Assembly: GCA_025362615.1 (NCBI GenBank)
Contig: JANYFQ010000226.1
Span: forward strand, 1 to 16,904
Length of the DNA stretch: 16,904 bases
Direction of reading: 5' to 3'
From: Hymenobacter sp.
GTDB lineage: Bacteria > Bacteroidota > Bacteroidia > Cytophagales > Hymenobacteraceae
Both the position numbers and the translations under genes were made by a program. Below, in pieces: positions 7,159 through 14,287 of the stretch; within the stretch, counting starts at the first letter, position 1, and each line of letters starts with the position of its first letter. The notes under the pieces were generated by a model. That model saw only the letters and a list, made by a program, of their open reading frames with translations, was not told the origin of the DNA and made no database searches.

Positions 7159-7677
7159 CTACAGCGCCGGGCCCTTTTCACCCGCATCCAACACATTGCC
7201 TTTGATGCTGATGGTGGTGATGCTCGGCTGGGTATTGGCCCGCACCGAAACGGTTTTGTTGATGAGGCCGTGCTTGCCCCGGCTATCGAACTGCACCTCC
7301 ATCTGGCCCTTGGCACCGGGTGCCACTGGCTCCTTGGTCCAATTGGGCGTGGTGCAGCCGCAGGAGGCCGTAGCGTCCTCAATCAGGAGCGCCGACTTGC
7401 CGGTGTTGGTAAAAACAAACGTATGGCGCACCTTGCTTTCGGCTGCAATATCCCCAAAATCAAACGATTGTTCAGCAAACGTCAGCACCGGGGCGTTGGG
7501 ATTGGGGGCAGCCTCTTCCTTAACTACGTTCGGGTTATCGATGACGGGGTTGGCCGTGGCCGAGGCCGCTTGGTCGGCGGCGGCGTTCATGCCTTGGTTG
7601 CCTACTTCGGTAGCTTTGTCGCGGCTGCAAGCGGCCACTAGCAGCAGGCCAAAGGCCAGGTTAACAATAAGTTTCAT
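7159..7677 (-). CDS. DUF1573 lipoprotein
   Basis: A 172-residue exported protein. The N-terminal signal ends in a lipobox (VAAC, C17), so it should be lipid-anchored. After a low-complexity Ala/Asn linker (about 20-62), the DUF1573 immunoglobulin-like domain runs from TFAEQSFDFGDI to about residue 165. It carries the family motif SCGCT (105-109), whose two cysteines are nearly invariant. The function of DUF1573 is unknown; such genes often lie next to yajC in Bacteroidota, as here (87 bp upstream of it). The start at 7677 is chosen because it begins the signal peptide; the frame extends 25 codons upstream into repeat DNA. Confidence 0.9.
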   Translation of the reverse strand: MKLIVNLAFGLLLVAACSRDKATEVGNQGMNAAADQAASATANPVIDNPNVVKEEAAPNPNAPVLTFAEQSFDFGDIAAESKVRHTFVFTNTGKSALLIEDATASCGCTTPNWTKEPVAPGAKGQMEVQFDSRGKHGLINKTVSVRANTQPSITTISIKGNVLDAGEKGPAL

Positions 7678-7680
7678 GGA

Positions 7681-7821
7681 GTAACGCAGGTTTTCAACCC
7701 GCGCATTGTGTTGGTTGAATAATGACCGATGAGTGACCGAAACCGACCGCATTTTATCGCCGACTTACGGGTTGAAAACCTGCGGTATCTGTTGTACTCG
7801 CGGGTTGAAAACCCGCGTTAC
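7681..7821. repeat. Three small hairpin repeats (GCGGGTT-GAA-AACCCGC family)
   Basis: Copies lie at 7681-7703 (inverted, one stem mismatch), 7763-7785 and 7795-7821 (perfect stem CGCGGGTT/AACCCGCG, loop GAA). They bound the spacer between isocitrate dehydrogenase and the DUF1573 gene. The last copy contains the isocitrate dehydrogenase stop codon (7820-7818). The same family occurs at 14284-14382. Confidence 0.85.
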
Positions 7822-8816
7822 ATATTGTCAATCACAAACTGCGCAAACTGGCTGGTGCTGGCCTTGCCGCCGAGGTCGCCGGTGCAGTGTTCCTTGTTCA
7901 TTAGGGTGGCCCCCAACGCCTGTTCAATACGCTGAGCCACGGCGTGTTCGCCCAAGTGTTCCAGCATCATCAACGCCGAGCGCAGCAGGGCGGTGGGGTT
8001 GGCTTTGCCCTGTCCGGCAATGTCGGGGGCTGAGCCGTGAACGGCTTCAAAAATGGCCATGTCGTCGCCGATGTTGGCCCCGGCCACCACGCCCAGGCCG
8101 CCCACAAGGCCCGCGCAGAGGTCCGAAAGTATATCACCAAACAAGTTGGTTGTCACAATCACGTCGAACTGCTCGGGGCGCGTCACGAGCTGCATACACA
8201 TATTGTCGATGATTTTGTCTTCATAAACAATCTGCGGAAACTCAGCCGCTGCTTCCTGACAGGCGTTGAGCATCAACGTACCGGCCATTTTGAGGATGTT
8301 GGCCTTGTGGGCCAGCGTTACCTTTTTGCGGCCGTGCTTGGCGGCGTAAGCAAACGCTGCCCGGCAAATGTGCTTGCAGCCCAACACCGAAATCCGGTTA
8401 AAGGAATCGGCAATGCCGTGGTGCTCGTCATATACTTCCAAGCCCGAATACAAGCCTTCGGTATTTTCGCGAAACAACACCAAATCAACGCCTTCGTACC
8501 GGGTTTTGACGCCGGGAGTCGTTTTACTGGGCCGCACGTTCTGGTAAAGGTCGTACTTCTGCCGCAGCGTTACGTTGATGCTCTTGAACCCCTTACCGAC
8601 CGGTGTGGTAAGGGGACCTTTCAACCCGACGCGGTTCTTTTCAAGCGAAGCCAGCAGCGAAACCGGAATAAGCTCGCCCGACGCGTCGAAGGTGGTTTGG
8701 CCGGCGTTTTCAGTCTCCCAGACAACCGGTGCCTGCGCGGCAGCCAGAATAGCAACAACAGCCTGCGTGATTTCGGGGCCAATACCGTCGCCGGGAATAA
8801 GAGTTACAAGGTGCAT
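7818..8816 (-). CDS. NAD-dependent isocitrate dehydrogenase
   Basis: A 332-residue enzyme of the isocitrate/isopropylmalate dehydrogenase family, oxidatively decarboxylating isocitrate to 2-oxoglutarate in the TCA cycle. Substrate residues point to isocitrate rather than isopropylmalate: FKSINVTLRQ has the S79-x-N81 pair and R85, followed by NVRPSK (R95), LFRENTEGLYSG (R116, Y123), AHKANI (K171), IDNM (D204) and NLFGDILSDL (D228, D232). The cofactor segment HGSAPDIAGQ (260-269) has Asp-Ile where E. coli NADP-linked enzyme has Lys-Tyr, the known NAD-type determinant. The gene sits between two repeat clusters and its TAA stop lies inside a hairpin repeat. Confidence 0.9.
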   Translation of the reverse strand: MHLVTLIPGDGIGPEITQAVVAILAAAQAPVVWETENAGQTTFDASGELIPVSLLASLEKNRVGLKGPLTTPVGKGFKSINVTLRQKYDLYQNVRPSKTTPGVKTRYEGVDLVLFRENTEGLYSGLEVYDEHHGIADSFNRISVLGCKHICRAAFAYAAKHGRKKVTLAHKANILKMAGTLMLNACQEAAAEFPQIVYEDKIIDNMCMQLVTRPEQFDVIVTTNLFGDILSDLCAGLVGGLGVVAGANIGDDMAIFEAVHGSAPDIAGQGKANPTALLRSALMMLEHLGEHAVAQRIEQALGATLMNKEHCTGDLGGKASTSQFAQFVIDNM

Positions 8817-8819
8817 CAG

Positions 8820-8972
8820 GATTAAATTATTTAACTGTTTAACTGCTAATTTGTTAAATTCTTATATTGATTTAAGCCGATTGTCTTACAGCAACACTGC
8901 ACCTTCTATGGGTACAGAAGCATTCGCCAGCTAATAATTAAGCAATTTAACAATCAAGCAATTTAATACTCA
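8820..8972. repeat. Inverted-repeat element with 8-bp periodic arms, copy 1
   Basis: The left arm (8821-8862) and right arm (8933-8970) are AT-rich and imperfectly complementary, each made of 8-bp units on the TAACTGTT/AATTGCTT theme. Between them lies a GC-richer core with CAACACTGCACC (8892-8903), which in reverse orientation resembles the core shared by copies 2 and 3. The element fills the spacer between the YtxH-like stop and the isocitrate dehydrogenase start. Confidence 0.65.
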
Positions 8973-8974
8973 AC

Positions 8975-9286
8975 TTACCCCACTTTCCGCGAATTTATCT
9001 GGCTGATGAGCTGGTCCACGTCGCCCAGCAACTGCTCGGCTTTGTTTTTGGCATCAGAGATGACACGTTGGCCTTCGGTTTTGGCGCTTGACTGGCTCGT
9101 GCTATCGCGGCTCGTGACGAGGCTGTCGGTCAGGTCGGCCAGTACCGAACGGTAGCGTTCGAGCTGATAGCTGAGCCAGGAGCGGGTTTCGCGGCCGGTT
9201 TCGGGCGCGTAAAGCAAGCCGATGGCGGCCCCGGCCAGGGTGCCGCCCGCGAAACAGAGAATACCGGTGGTGGTTTTGTTAGCCAT
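8975..9286 (-). CDS. YtxH-like small membrane protein
   Basis: A 103-residue protein with an N-terminal hydrophobic, Gly/Ala-rich segment (about 8-27), then the YtxH hallmark LLYAPETGRETR (24-35) and a long hydrophilic helical tail (about 38-100). Members of this family are small membrane-associated proteins, some linked to general stress, without a defined biochemical role. I chose ATG 9286 because the family pattern begins there. ATG 9349 would add 21 residues of unconserved sequence, but it lies about 17 bases from the predicted transcription start, so it cannot be excluded. Confidence 0.82.
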   Translation of the reverse strand: MANKTTTGILCFAGGTLAGAAIGLLYAPETGRETRSWLSYQLERYRSVLADLTDSLVTSRDSTSQSSAKTEGQRVISDAKNKAEQLLGDVDQLISQINSRKVG

Positions 9287-9371
9287 TGGACCAGAGAGCG
9301 TTGGGGTGGGAGGGAATGAGCGGGATGCCAAGCACGATGCTGGGGGCATCGGCAGTGGGCAAACCGGTTCG

Positions 9372-9379
9372 CAAAACTA
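9372..9379 (-). promoter_or_regulatory. -7 box upstream of the YtxH-like gene
   Basis: On the minus strand TAGTTTTG matches TAnnTTTG. No clear -33 element is seen. Transcription would start near 9366, giving a leader of about 80 bases to ATG 9286. Confidence 0.4.
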
Positions 9380-9409
9380 ACGAAATTGTGCCGTAACGAG
9401 TTGCTCAGA

Positions 9410-9541
9410 AACTTGTACCGCGAAGCTCCTGCGTCGCCTCGCGCCAGAAGAATGAGGAATTGGGGTCATCCGCAAATTTCTCGTTCTTCATCGTCTAAGG
9501 CAGCCAACGCGAGGCGAAGCAGGAGCTTCGCGGTACAAGTT
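9410..9541. repeat. 132-bp nested palindromic element
   Basis: The outer arms 9410-9443 and 9508-9541 are 34-bp inverted repeats with one mismatch, beginning AACTTGTACCGCGAAGC. A second inverted repeat lies within (GAAGAATGAGGAATT against AATTTCTCGTTCTTC, two mismatches). No flanking target duplication is evident. It ends 11 bp from the nusB stop codon and could form a large hairpin at the 3' end of the nusB transcript. Confidence 0.85.
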
Positions 9542-9552
9542 CTATCGGTGGG

Positions 9553-10752
9553 CTATTGGTTGTCCAACAATCCTTTGCCTGATTTGCGAATGTCGCCGCT
9601 GGCGGCCAAATCCTGGGCCAACTTGTCGAGCACACCGTTCACAAACTGCTTGCTTTTGGGCGTACTGTAGAGCTTACTTATTTCGATGTATTCGTTGATG
9701 GTCACTTTTACCGGAATGCTGCGGAAGAGCTGCATTTCGGCCAGCGCCATTTTGAGAATGATTTTATCGAGCAGGGCCACGCGCTCCACGTCCCAGTTGG
9801 GCACGGCATCGGCAATCAGTTGCTCCATCTTGGCATCGTCGAGCAGGGCGCGGCGGTAGAGGGTTTCGGCAAACTCGCGGTCGTCGGTCCAGTTGGCGCT
9901 CAGGTTCATCAGCTCCTGCTTCTCATCGGCCGCGTAGGGCAGCATTTTCATGGTTTTGAGGACCAGGTTGCGGACGATGGGCCGGTTTTCTTCCCAGTTC
10001 AAATCAATGGCTTCAAGGCGACGCGGCAGGTGTTCGGCCTTGAATACAAAATCTTTGTAGAGATTGCGGAGCAGCTCCATGTCCGTTTCGTAATCGGTTT
10101 CGGGCAGGCCGGTGGGCTTGGCAGCGAGGTAGGCCTGCACGGTTTCGCTGCGGGCCATTTCGTCGCGCCAGGCGGTTTGCAGGGCCTCGTAATCGTCGGC
10201 ATCGTTCCAGGCCAGCTTGCGGCGGATGGTCAGGTCCTGAAGCTGCTCGTTGGCCATGAGTTTGGCAATGGCAGCATTGGCCAAAATGCGGCGGCCGTCC
10301 ACGGCATCTTCGCGGGGGCCGAGGCGGCGGCGGGCCTCGCGTTCGTGGTCTTCCTCAATAACCTGCAACAGCGCGGCCGGCAGGTTGAGCAAGTGCAGGT
10401 ACTGGTCGTGGATGGCGTCGGCCCCGGCCAGGAGTTGCCCGGCGTGGAAGGTAGTTTCCTTCTTCACCTGCTTCTCGTAGTAGTCGATGGCATCGGCCAC
10501 GGCTACTTTTATCTGTTTGTCTTCCAGCTCGTTGTCGAGCACACCGGTGCGGTGCCAATCGCGGAAACGGGCTTCGCCCATCTTGCGCTGACCTTCGAGC
10601 AGCCGGTGGTCGGGGGCGACTTTGGCCGTCAAATCGGGTTCGAAGGCAGCGGCGATGCGGTCCTGCGCCAGCAGCATATCGGCGGCCACCGCCTGCTGGT
10701 AGGCGTAGAGCGACTGCATAACTTTGATGCGGAGAAGGCGGCGGTTGAGCAT
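9553..10752 (-). CDS. nusB: Transcription antitermination factor NusB (long Bacteroidota form)
   Basis: A 399-residue protein, much longer than the ~140-residue E. coli NusB, which together with NusE binds boxA RNA in rRNA operons and lets transcription elongate. The conserved NusB core is at the C-terminus: NWDVERVALLDKIILKMALAE (319-339), then the segments IPVKVTINEYIEISKLYS (346-363) and SKQFVNGVLDKL (367-378). The start, RRLLRIKVMQSLYA (4-17), is also NusB-like. About 250 residues of charged, mostly helical sequence lie between, a layout common in Bacteroidota NusB. It lies between two palindromic elements, downstream of the leucine-type dehydrogenase. Confidence 0.94.
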   Translation of the reverse strand: MLNRRLLRIKVMQSLYAYQQAVAADMLLAQDRIAAAFEPDLTAKVAPDHRLLEGQRKMGEARFRDWHRTGVLDNELEDKQIKVAVADAIDYYEKQVKKETTFHAGQLLAGADAIHDQYLHLLNLPAALLQVIEEDHEREARRRLGPREDAVDGRRILANAAIAKLMANEQLQDLTIRRKLAWNDADDYEALQTAWRDEMARSETVQAYLAAKPTGLPETDYETDMELLRNLYKDFVFKAEHLPRRLEAIDLNWEENRPIVRNLVLKTMKMLPYAADEKQELMNLSANWTDDREFAETLYRRALLDDAKMEQLIADAVPNWDVERVALLDKIILKMALAEMQLFRSIPVKVTINEYIEISKLYSTPKSKQFVNGVLDKLAQDLAASGDIRKSGKGLLDNQ

Positions 10753-10756
10753 TGAT

Positions 10757-10875
10757 TTTGAATTGCTTGATTGTTAAATTGTTGAATTGTTTGGCTGTTC
10801 TGAGGATACGTGAAAGGCGGTGAGCGCAATGTCGGAAGACAAAACAATTCAGCAATTCAACAATCAAACAATTTC
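10757..10875. repeat. Inverted-repeat element with 8-bp periodic arms, copy 2
   Basis: The left arm 10760-10793 and right arm 10841-10874 are inverted repeats matching at 29 of 34 positions. Each arm is built from 8-bp units on the pattern GAATTGTT/TGATTGTT. The core contains GTGAGCGCAATGTCG (10820-10834), nearly the same as the core of copy 3. The element occupies almost the whole spacer between the leucine-type dehydrogenase stop and the nusB start. Confidence 0.85.
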
Positions 10876-10877
10876 AC

Positions 10878-11969
10878 CTAAAACGTCGCTTTCACCTTGC
10901 CGATGCTGGCGATGCGTTCCTTGGCCATTTTGATGGCGGCAGCCTGGGGGTGCGTGTCTTCAAGGTCCGCTTTTTCAAGCACTTGCAGGGTGAAATCGTA
11001 GATTTTTTCGGTCTGCGTGAGGGCTCCCTGGCGGCTGCCGCCCGTCACTTCGGAATAGACGTTGATGAGGCCGCCGGCATTAATGAGGAAATCGGGGGCG
11101 TACACAATGCCTCGGCGTACCAACTCGGGGCCGTGCTCGTTTTCGATGGCAAGCTGATTGTTGGCACAACCCGCGATGGCCCGGCACTGCAAGCGGCCGA
11201 TGGTGTCGTCGTTGAGCGTCGCACCCAGGGCGCAAGGCGAGTAGATGTCCATGTCCTGGTCGTAGATTTCTTCCAGGCCCACGGCTACGGCCCCGAAACG
11301 GGCAGCGGCGGCCTCGGCCCGGTCGGCGTAGTAGTCGCTGACGATGAGCTTGGCACCCTCCTTTTGCAAGTGCTCAAGCAGATATGTTCCAACGTGGCCC
11401 ACGCCTTGCACGCCAATGCGTTTGCCGGCCAGGCTCTCGGAGCCAAAAGCTTTTTTGGCGGCGGCCTTCATGCCCATGTAGGTGCCGTAGGCCGTCACGG
11501 GCGACGGGTCGCCGGAGCCGCCCATGGTTTCGGGCAGGCCCGCAACGTGGGTCGTTTCCATCCGAATGTACTCCATGTCCTTGGTGGTCATGTTCACATC
11601 TTCGGCTGTGATGTATTTGCCGTTCAGGTTCTTGACAAAGCGGCCGAATTTACGGAGCAAGGCTTCGGTTTTGATGGTTTTGGCATCGCCGATGATGACG
11701 GCCTTGCCGCCGCCGAGGTTGAGGCCCGAAATAGCCGCCTTGTAGGTCATGCCCCGGCTCAGGCGCAGCACGTCGTTAAGCGCTTCCTGGTCGGAGGCGT
11801 AGTGCCACATCCGGGTGCCGCCCAGAGCTGGCCCCAGCACGGTGTTGTGGATGCCGATGATGGCTTTGAGGCCGGTTTCGGGGTCGTGGCAAAACACCAC
11901 TTGTTCGTGGCTGTGTTCGGCAATCTGGCCAAAAAGCGAAGGGGGCGCGAGGGTCTGGACTTCAACCAT
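10878..11969 (-). CDS. Leucine dehydrogenase-type amino-acid dehydrogenase
   Basis: A 363-residue cytosolic enzyme expected to deaminate branched-chain amino acids (leucine, valine) oxidatively with NAD. The N-terminal domain shows GPALGGTRM (46-54), SRGMTYKAAISGLNLGGGKAV (71-91; K77 and K89 align with the substrate lysines K68/K80 of Bacillus leucine dehydrogenase) and TAEDVNMT (121-128; D124 as catalytic Asp). The Rossmann domain has GVQGVGHVG (186-194), a further NAD-binding hallmark. Length is typical for the family. Start ATG 11969 is chosen; the reading frame upstream runs into repeat DNA at 12025-12064. It heads the minus-strand block and is divergent from the MATE gene. Confidence 0.93.
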   Translation of the reverse strand: MVEVQTLAPPSLFGQIAEHSHEQVVFCHDPETGLKAIIGIHNTVLGPALGGTRMWHYASDQEALNDVLRLSRGMTYKAAISGLNLGGGKAVIIGDAKTIKTEALLRKFGRFVKNLNGKYITAEDVNMTTKDMEYIRMETTHVAGLPETMGGSGDPSPVTAYGTYMGMKAAAKKAFGSESLAGKRIGVQGVGHVGTYLLEHLQKEGAKLIVSDYYADRAEAAAARFGAVAVGLEEIYDQDMDIYSPCALGATLNDDTIGRLQCRAIAGCANNQLAIENEHGPELVRRGIVYAPDFLINAGGLINVYSEVTGGSRQGALTQTEKIYDFTLQVLEKADLEDTHPQAAAIKMAKERIASIGKVKATF

Positions 11970-12008
11970 GAGCGTGACGGAGTGGGAATTTGAGGGATGG
12001 GGAGGGTG

Positions 12009-12016
12009 TAACTTTG
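12009..12016 (+). promoter_or_regulatory. -7-like box TAACTTTG upstream of the repeat cluster
   Basis: A perfect TAnnTTTG match on the plus strand, identical to the box at 12197-12204. Transcription from here would cross the repeat cluster before reaching the MATE gene. Function is uncertain. Confidence 0.3.
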
Positions 12017-12024
12017 TTGGGGCT

Positions 12025-12175
12025 GTACCACCAAGCGGTGCTGCCACCGGAGGGGTCTCGCGTTGCACGATGTATCACCAAGCGGTGCTGCCACCGGAGG
12101 GGGCTCGCGTTGAACGAGGCTGTTCCAGGGCAACCTACGCGAGACCCCTCCGGTGGCAGCACAGCTTGGTGGTAC
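12025..12175. repeat. Three copies of a 40-bp repeat, two direct and one inverted
   Basis: Copies at 12025-12064 and 12072-12111 are direct, and the copy at 12137-12175 is inverted. All share CACCAAGC[G/T]GTGCTGCC and CACCGGAGGGG[T/G]CTCGCG, with only two or three differences. A transcript could pair the inverted copy with either direct copy, so two alternative hairpins are possible. The cluster occupies the spacer between the divergent leucine-type dehydrogenase and MATE genes. Confidence 0.9.
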
Positions 12176-12196
12176 ATCGCCCTACCCCCTCAGCCG

Positions 12197-12204
12197 TAAC
12201 TTTG
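12197..12204 (+). promoter_or_regulatory. -7 box of the MATE gene
   Basis: TAACTTTG matches TAnnTTTG, 20 bases before the GTG start at 12225. The transcription start would be about 12210, giving a leader of about 15 bases. No clear -33 element is seen. Confidence 0.55.
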
Positions 12205-12224
12205 CCGCTCCCTTTGCTATCCTC

Positions 12225-13565
12225 GTGTTCAAAACCCACTACCGCCCGCTGCTGCTGCTGGCTTACCCGGTCGTTCTTTCGCAGCTCGGCCACACGCTGG
12301 TCAATTTTACCGATTCGGTGTTTGTGGGGCGGTTGGGCACGTTGCCACTGGCGGCCATTGGCCTGGGCATCAGCACCACTACGGTACTTTTGGTGCTGGG
12401 CCTGGGCTTCAGCATGGGCTGCGTGCCGCTGGTAGCCGCCGCCGACGGCCGTCAGGATTTTCCCGAACTGGGCCGGCTCCTGGGCACTTCGGTCTGGAGC
12501 TGCGCCGTGGTCGGGCTGCTACTGGCCGGGCTGGGGCAAGGGGTGCCGCCGCTGCTGCACTACCTGGGGCAGCCGCCCGAAGTAGTGGCCCTGGCCGGCC
12601 CCTGGGTGCGCCTCATCAGCCTGAGCCTGTTGCCGTTGATGATTTTTCAGGGCTTCCGCGAATTTGCCGAAGGGCTGGGGCTGACGCGGCAGGCGATGGT
12701 GCTGAGCGTGGCCGCTAACGGTCTCAACGCGCTGCTGTGCTACGCGCTCGTGTTCGGGGCCTGGGGCGCGCCGCGCCTGGGCGTGGCGGGCGCGGGCTGG
12801 GCCACGCTCATCGCCCGCGTCGTGATGGCGGCCCTTATGGCGGCCTACGTGCTGGGCACCGCCCGCCTGGCCCCGCACCGCGCCGCCGTGCCGGGCTGGT
12901 GGCGGCCCCACGGCCCCACGCTGCGCCGCCTGCTGCACCTGGGCACGCCCATCGGGGTGCAGATGATGTTTGAGATGGGGGCGTTCAGCTTTTCGGCGCT
13001 GATGATTGGCTGGCTGGGGGCCACGGCGCTCGCGGCCCACCAGGTGGCCATCAACGTGGCCAGCATCACCTACATGGCGGCCAGCGGCATTGCGGCGGCG
13101 GCCACGGTGCAGGTGGGCCGCCTGCGCGGGGCCGGCGACGGAGCCGGGGCGCGGCAGGCGGGTTTTGCTTCGTACTGGCTGGCCTTTGCCTTCATGAGCG
13201 GCACGGCGCTGCTGCTCATTTTCACGCGCCACCGGCTGCCGCACTTCTACATCAGCGAGCCGGCCGTGGTGGCTCAGGCGGCGGTTTTGCTACTGATTGC
13301 GGCCCTGTTTCAGGTTTCCGACGGCTTGCAGGTGGTGGGCCTGGGCGCGTTGCGGGGGCTGGAAGATGTCAAAATTCCCTCGCTCGTGGCGCTGCTGGCG
13401 TATTGGGTGGTGGCCCTGCCGCTGGGCTACGTGCTGGGCTTTGTGCTGCGCCTCGGTGCGCCCGGCGTATGGCTGGGCCTGCTGCTGGGCCTGAGCATTG
13501 TGGCGGGCGTATTGCTGCTGCGCTTCCGGCAGGAAACGGCCCCAGAAGTTTCAGTTAGTCCGTGA
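12225..13565 (+). CDS. MATE family efflux transporter
   Basis: A 446-residue inner-membrane protein, probably with twelve membrane helices, of the multidrug and toxic compound extrusion family; members export cationic drugs or metabolites using Na+ or H+ gradients. The N-terminal segments LLAYPVVLSQLGHTLVNFTD (11-30) and SVFVGRLGTLPLAAIGLG (31-48) form the typical first-helix pattern. The equivalent in the second half is LLHLGTPIGVQMMFEMGAF, followed by LGATALAAHQVAINV. Length is standard. I chose GTG 12225 because it lies just after a -7 box and begins the conserved region; an ATG at 12153 would lie inside the inverted repeat copy. Substrate is unknown. Confidence 0.92.
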   Translation: MFKTHYRPLLLLAYPVVLSQLGHTLVNFTDSVFVGRLGTLPLAAIGLGISTTTVLLVLGLGFSMGCVPLVAAADGRQDFPELGRLLGTSVWSCAVVGLLLAGLGQGVPPLLHYLGQPPEVVALAGPWVRLISLSLLPLMIFQGFREFAEGLGLTRQAMVLSVAANGLNALLCYALVFGAWGAPRLGVAGAGWATLIARVVMAALMAAYVLGTARLAPHRAAVPGWWRPHGPTLRRLLHLGTPIGVQMMFEMGAFSFSALMIGWLGATALAAHQVAINVASITYMAASGIAAAATVQVGRLRGAGDGAGARQAGFASYWLAFAFMSGTALLLIFTRHRLPHFYISEPAVVAQAAVLLLIAALFQVSDGLQVVGLGALRGLEDVKIPSLVALLAYWVVALPLGYVLGFVLRLGAPGVWLGLLLGLSIVAGVLLLRFRQETAPEVSVSP

Positions 13566-13569
13566 GATG

Positions 13570-13701
13570 GGCTGTTGTTGGTTGAATTGTTGCACTGCTT
13601 GATTGTTGCTGGCGAGTGCGGCTGTCCCGCAGTGGGCGCAGTGTCGTTATGGGCCGTGCGAGCAACAATTAAGCAATACAACAGTTTAACAATCAATAAC
13701 C
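13570..13701. repeat. Inverted-repeat element with 8-bp periodic arms, copy 3
   Basis: The left arm (about 13582-13610) has units such as GAATTGTT and TGATTGTT; the right arm (about 13661-13699) has the complementary GCAACAAT, TAAGCAAT and TTAACAAT. The core GTGGGCGCAGTGTCG (13632-13646) differs at only two positions from that of copy 2. It fills the spacer between the MATE stop and the DUF922 start. Confidence 0.75.
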
Positions 13702-13717
13702 TCACCAACCTATCCCC

Positions 13718-14287
13718 ATGCTCTTCTCTTTGCTGCTCGCGTTGGCCTCACCGCCCCAAACCGCCCCGGTTTCTAAGCCGATACCTACCCAAACCGCGCC
13801 GCTGCCGGCCAAAGTAGTGGCCCCGCCCATCGTGTGGGCGGCCAACCGGCCCCTGACGGCCGCCGACTTCAAGGCCCGCCCGCCCTTCGCGCCCCAGGCG
13901 GCCCTCACCGTGGCCGACCTCAAGGCCAGCGCCGGCTGTAAGGATTACGTGTTTGCCGGCGGCGTACAAGCCACCTTCGACCCCAACACGTCGTGGATTA
14001 AGGACCCCAAAACCCTCACCCCCGCCCTTTTGCGCCACGAGCAGCTGCACTTCGACATCGCCGAGCTGGCCGCCCGCCGCCTGCGCCAGAAAATCAGCCT
14101 CTTCAAGTTCGACTGCCTCAAGCTGCAACCGGCCTTCGACAACCTCACCAAGCCCGCCTACCGCGCCTGGGCCACCGAAGAAAACCGCTACGATGGCGAA
14201 ACCAATCACGGCCTCAACGCCGCCAAACAAGCGCTGTGGGAGCAGCAGGTAGCCGCCAAGCTGCTGGAATTGAAGGCGTTTGAGTAG
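13718..14287 (+). CDS. DUF922-type exported protein with HExxH motif
   Basis: A 189-residue protein with a short hydrophobic N-terminus (MLFSLLLALAS), so probably secreted, then a Pro-rich linker. From RPLTAADFKARPPF (44-57) it resembles DUF922. The key sequence LLRHEQLHFDIAEL (104-117) has the HExxH zinc-protease-like motif (H107, E108, H111). YDGETNH (158-164) supplies a conserved acidic/His group near the C-terminus that could complete the site. The family's activity is not established, so a metallopeptidase is only an inference. The TAG stop (14285-14287) lies at the start of a hairpin repeat, and the gene is convergent with the DUF4296 gene. Confidence 0.82.
   Translation: MLFSLLLALASPPQTAPVSKPIPTQTAPLPAKVVAPPIVWAANRPLTAADFKARPPFAPQAALTVADLKASAGCKDYVFAGGVQATFDPNTSWIKDPKTLTPALLRHEQLHFDIAELAARRLRQKISLFKFDCLKLQPAFDNLTKPAYRAWATEENRYDGETNHGLNAAKQALWEQQVAAKLLELKAFE

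Noticed and set aside
9820..10755. Plus-strand open frame (311 codons) opposite nusB
   Set aside because: It mirrors the nusB codons, is Gly/Val/His-rich and has no promoter, domain or signal; a shadow frame.
10950..11993. Plus-strand open frame (347 codons) opposite the leucine-type dehydrogenase
   Set aside because: Antisense to a clearly functional gene and without domain features.
11970..12068. N-terminal extension of the leucine-type dehydrogenase starting at 12068
   Set aside because: The extra residues are translated spacer and repeat DNA; the family-typical start is at 11969.
12025..12111. Two regularly spaced 40-bp direct repeats considered as a CRISPR remnant
   Set aside because: The interval between the repeats is only 7 bp, a third copy is inverted and no cas genes are near.
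12008..12204. GTAACTTTG direct repeats considered as a target-site duplication
   Set aside because: They are 8 and 20 bp away from the repeat ends, and both are promoter-like boxes that are common in this lineage.
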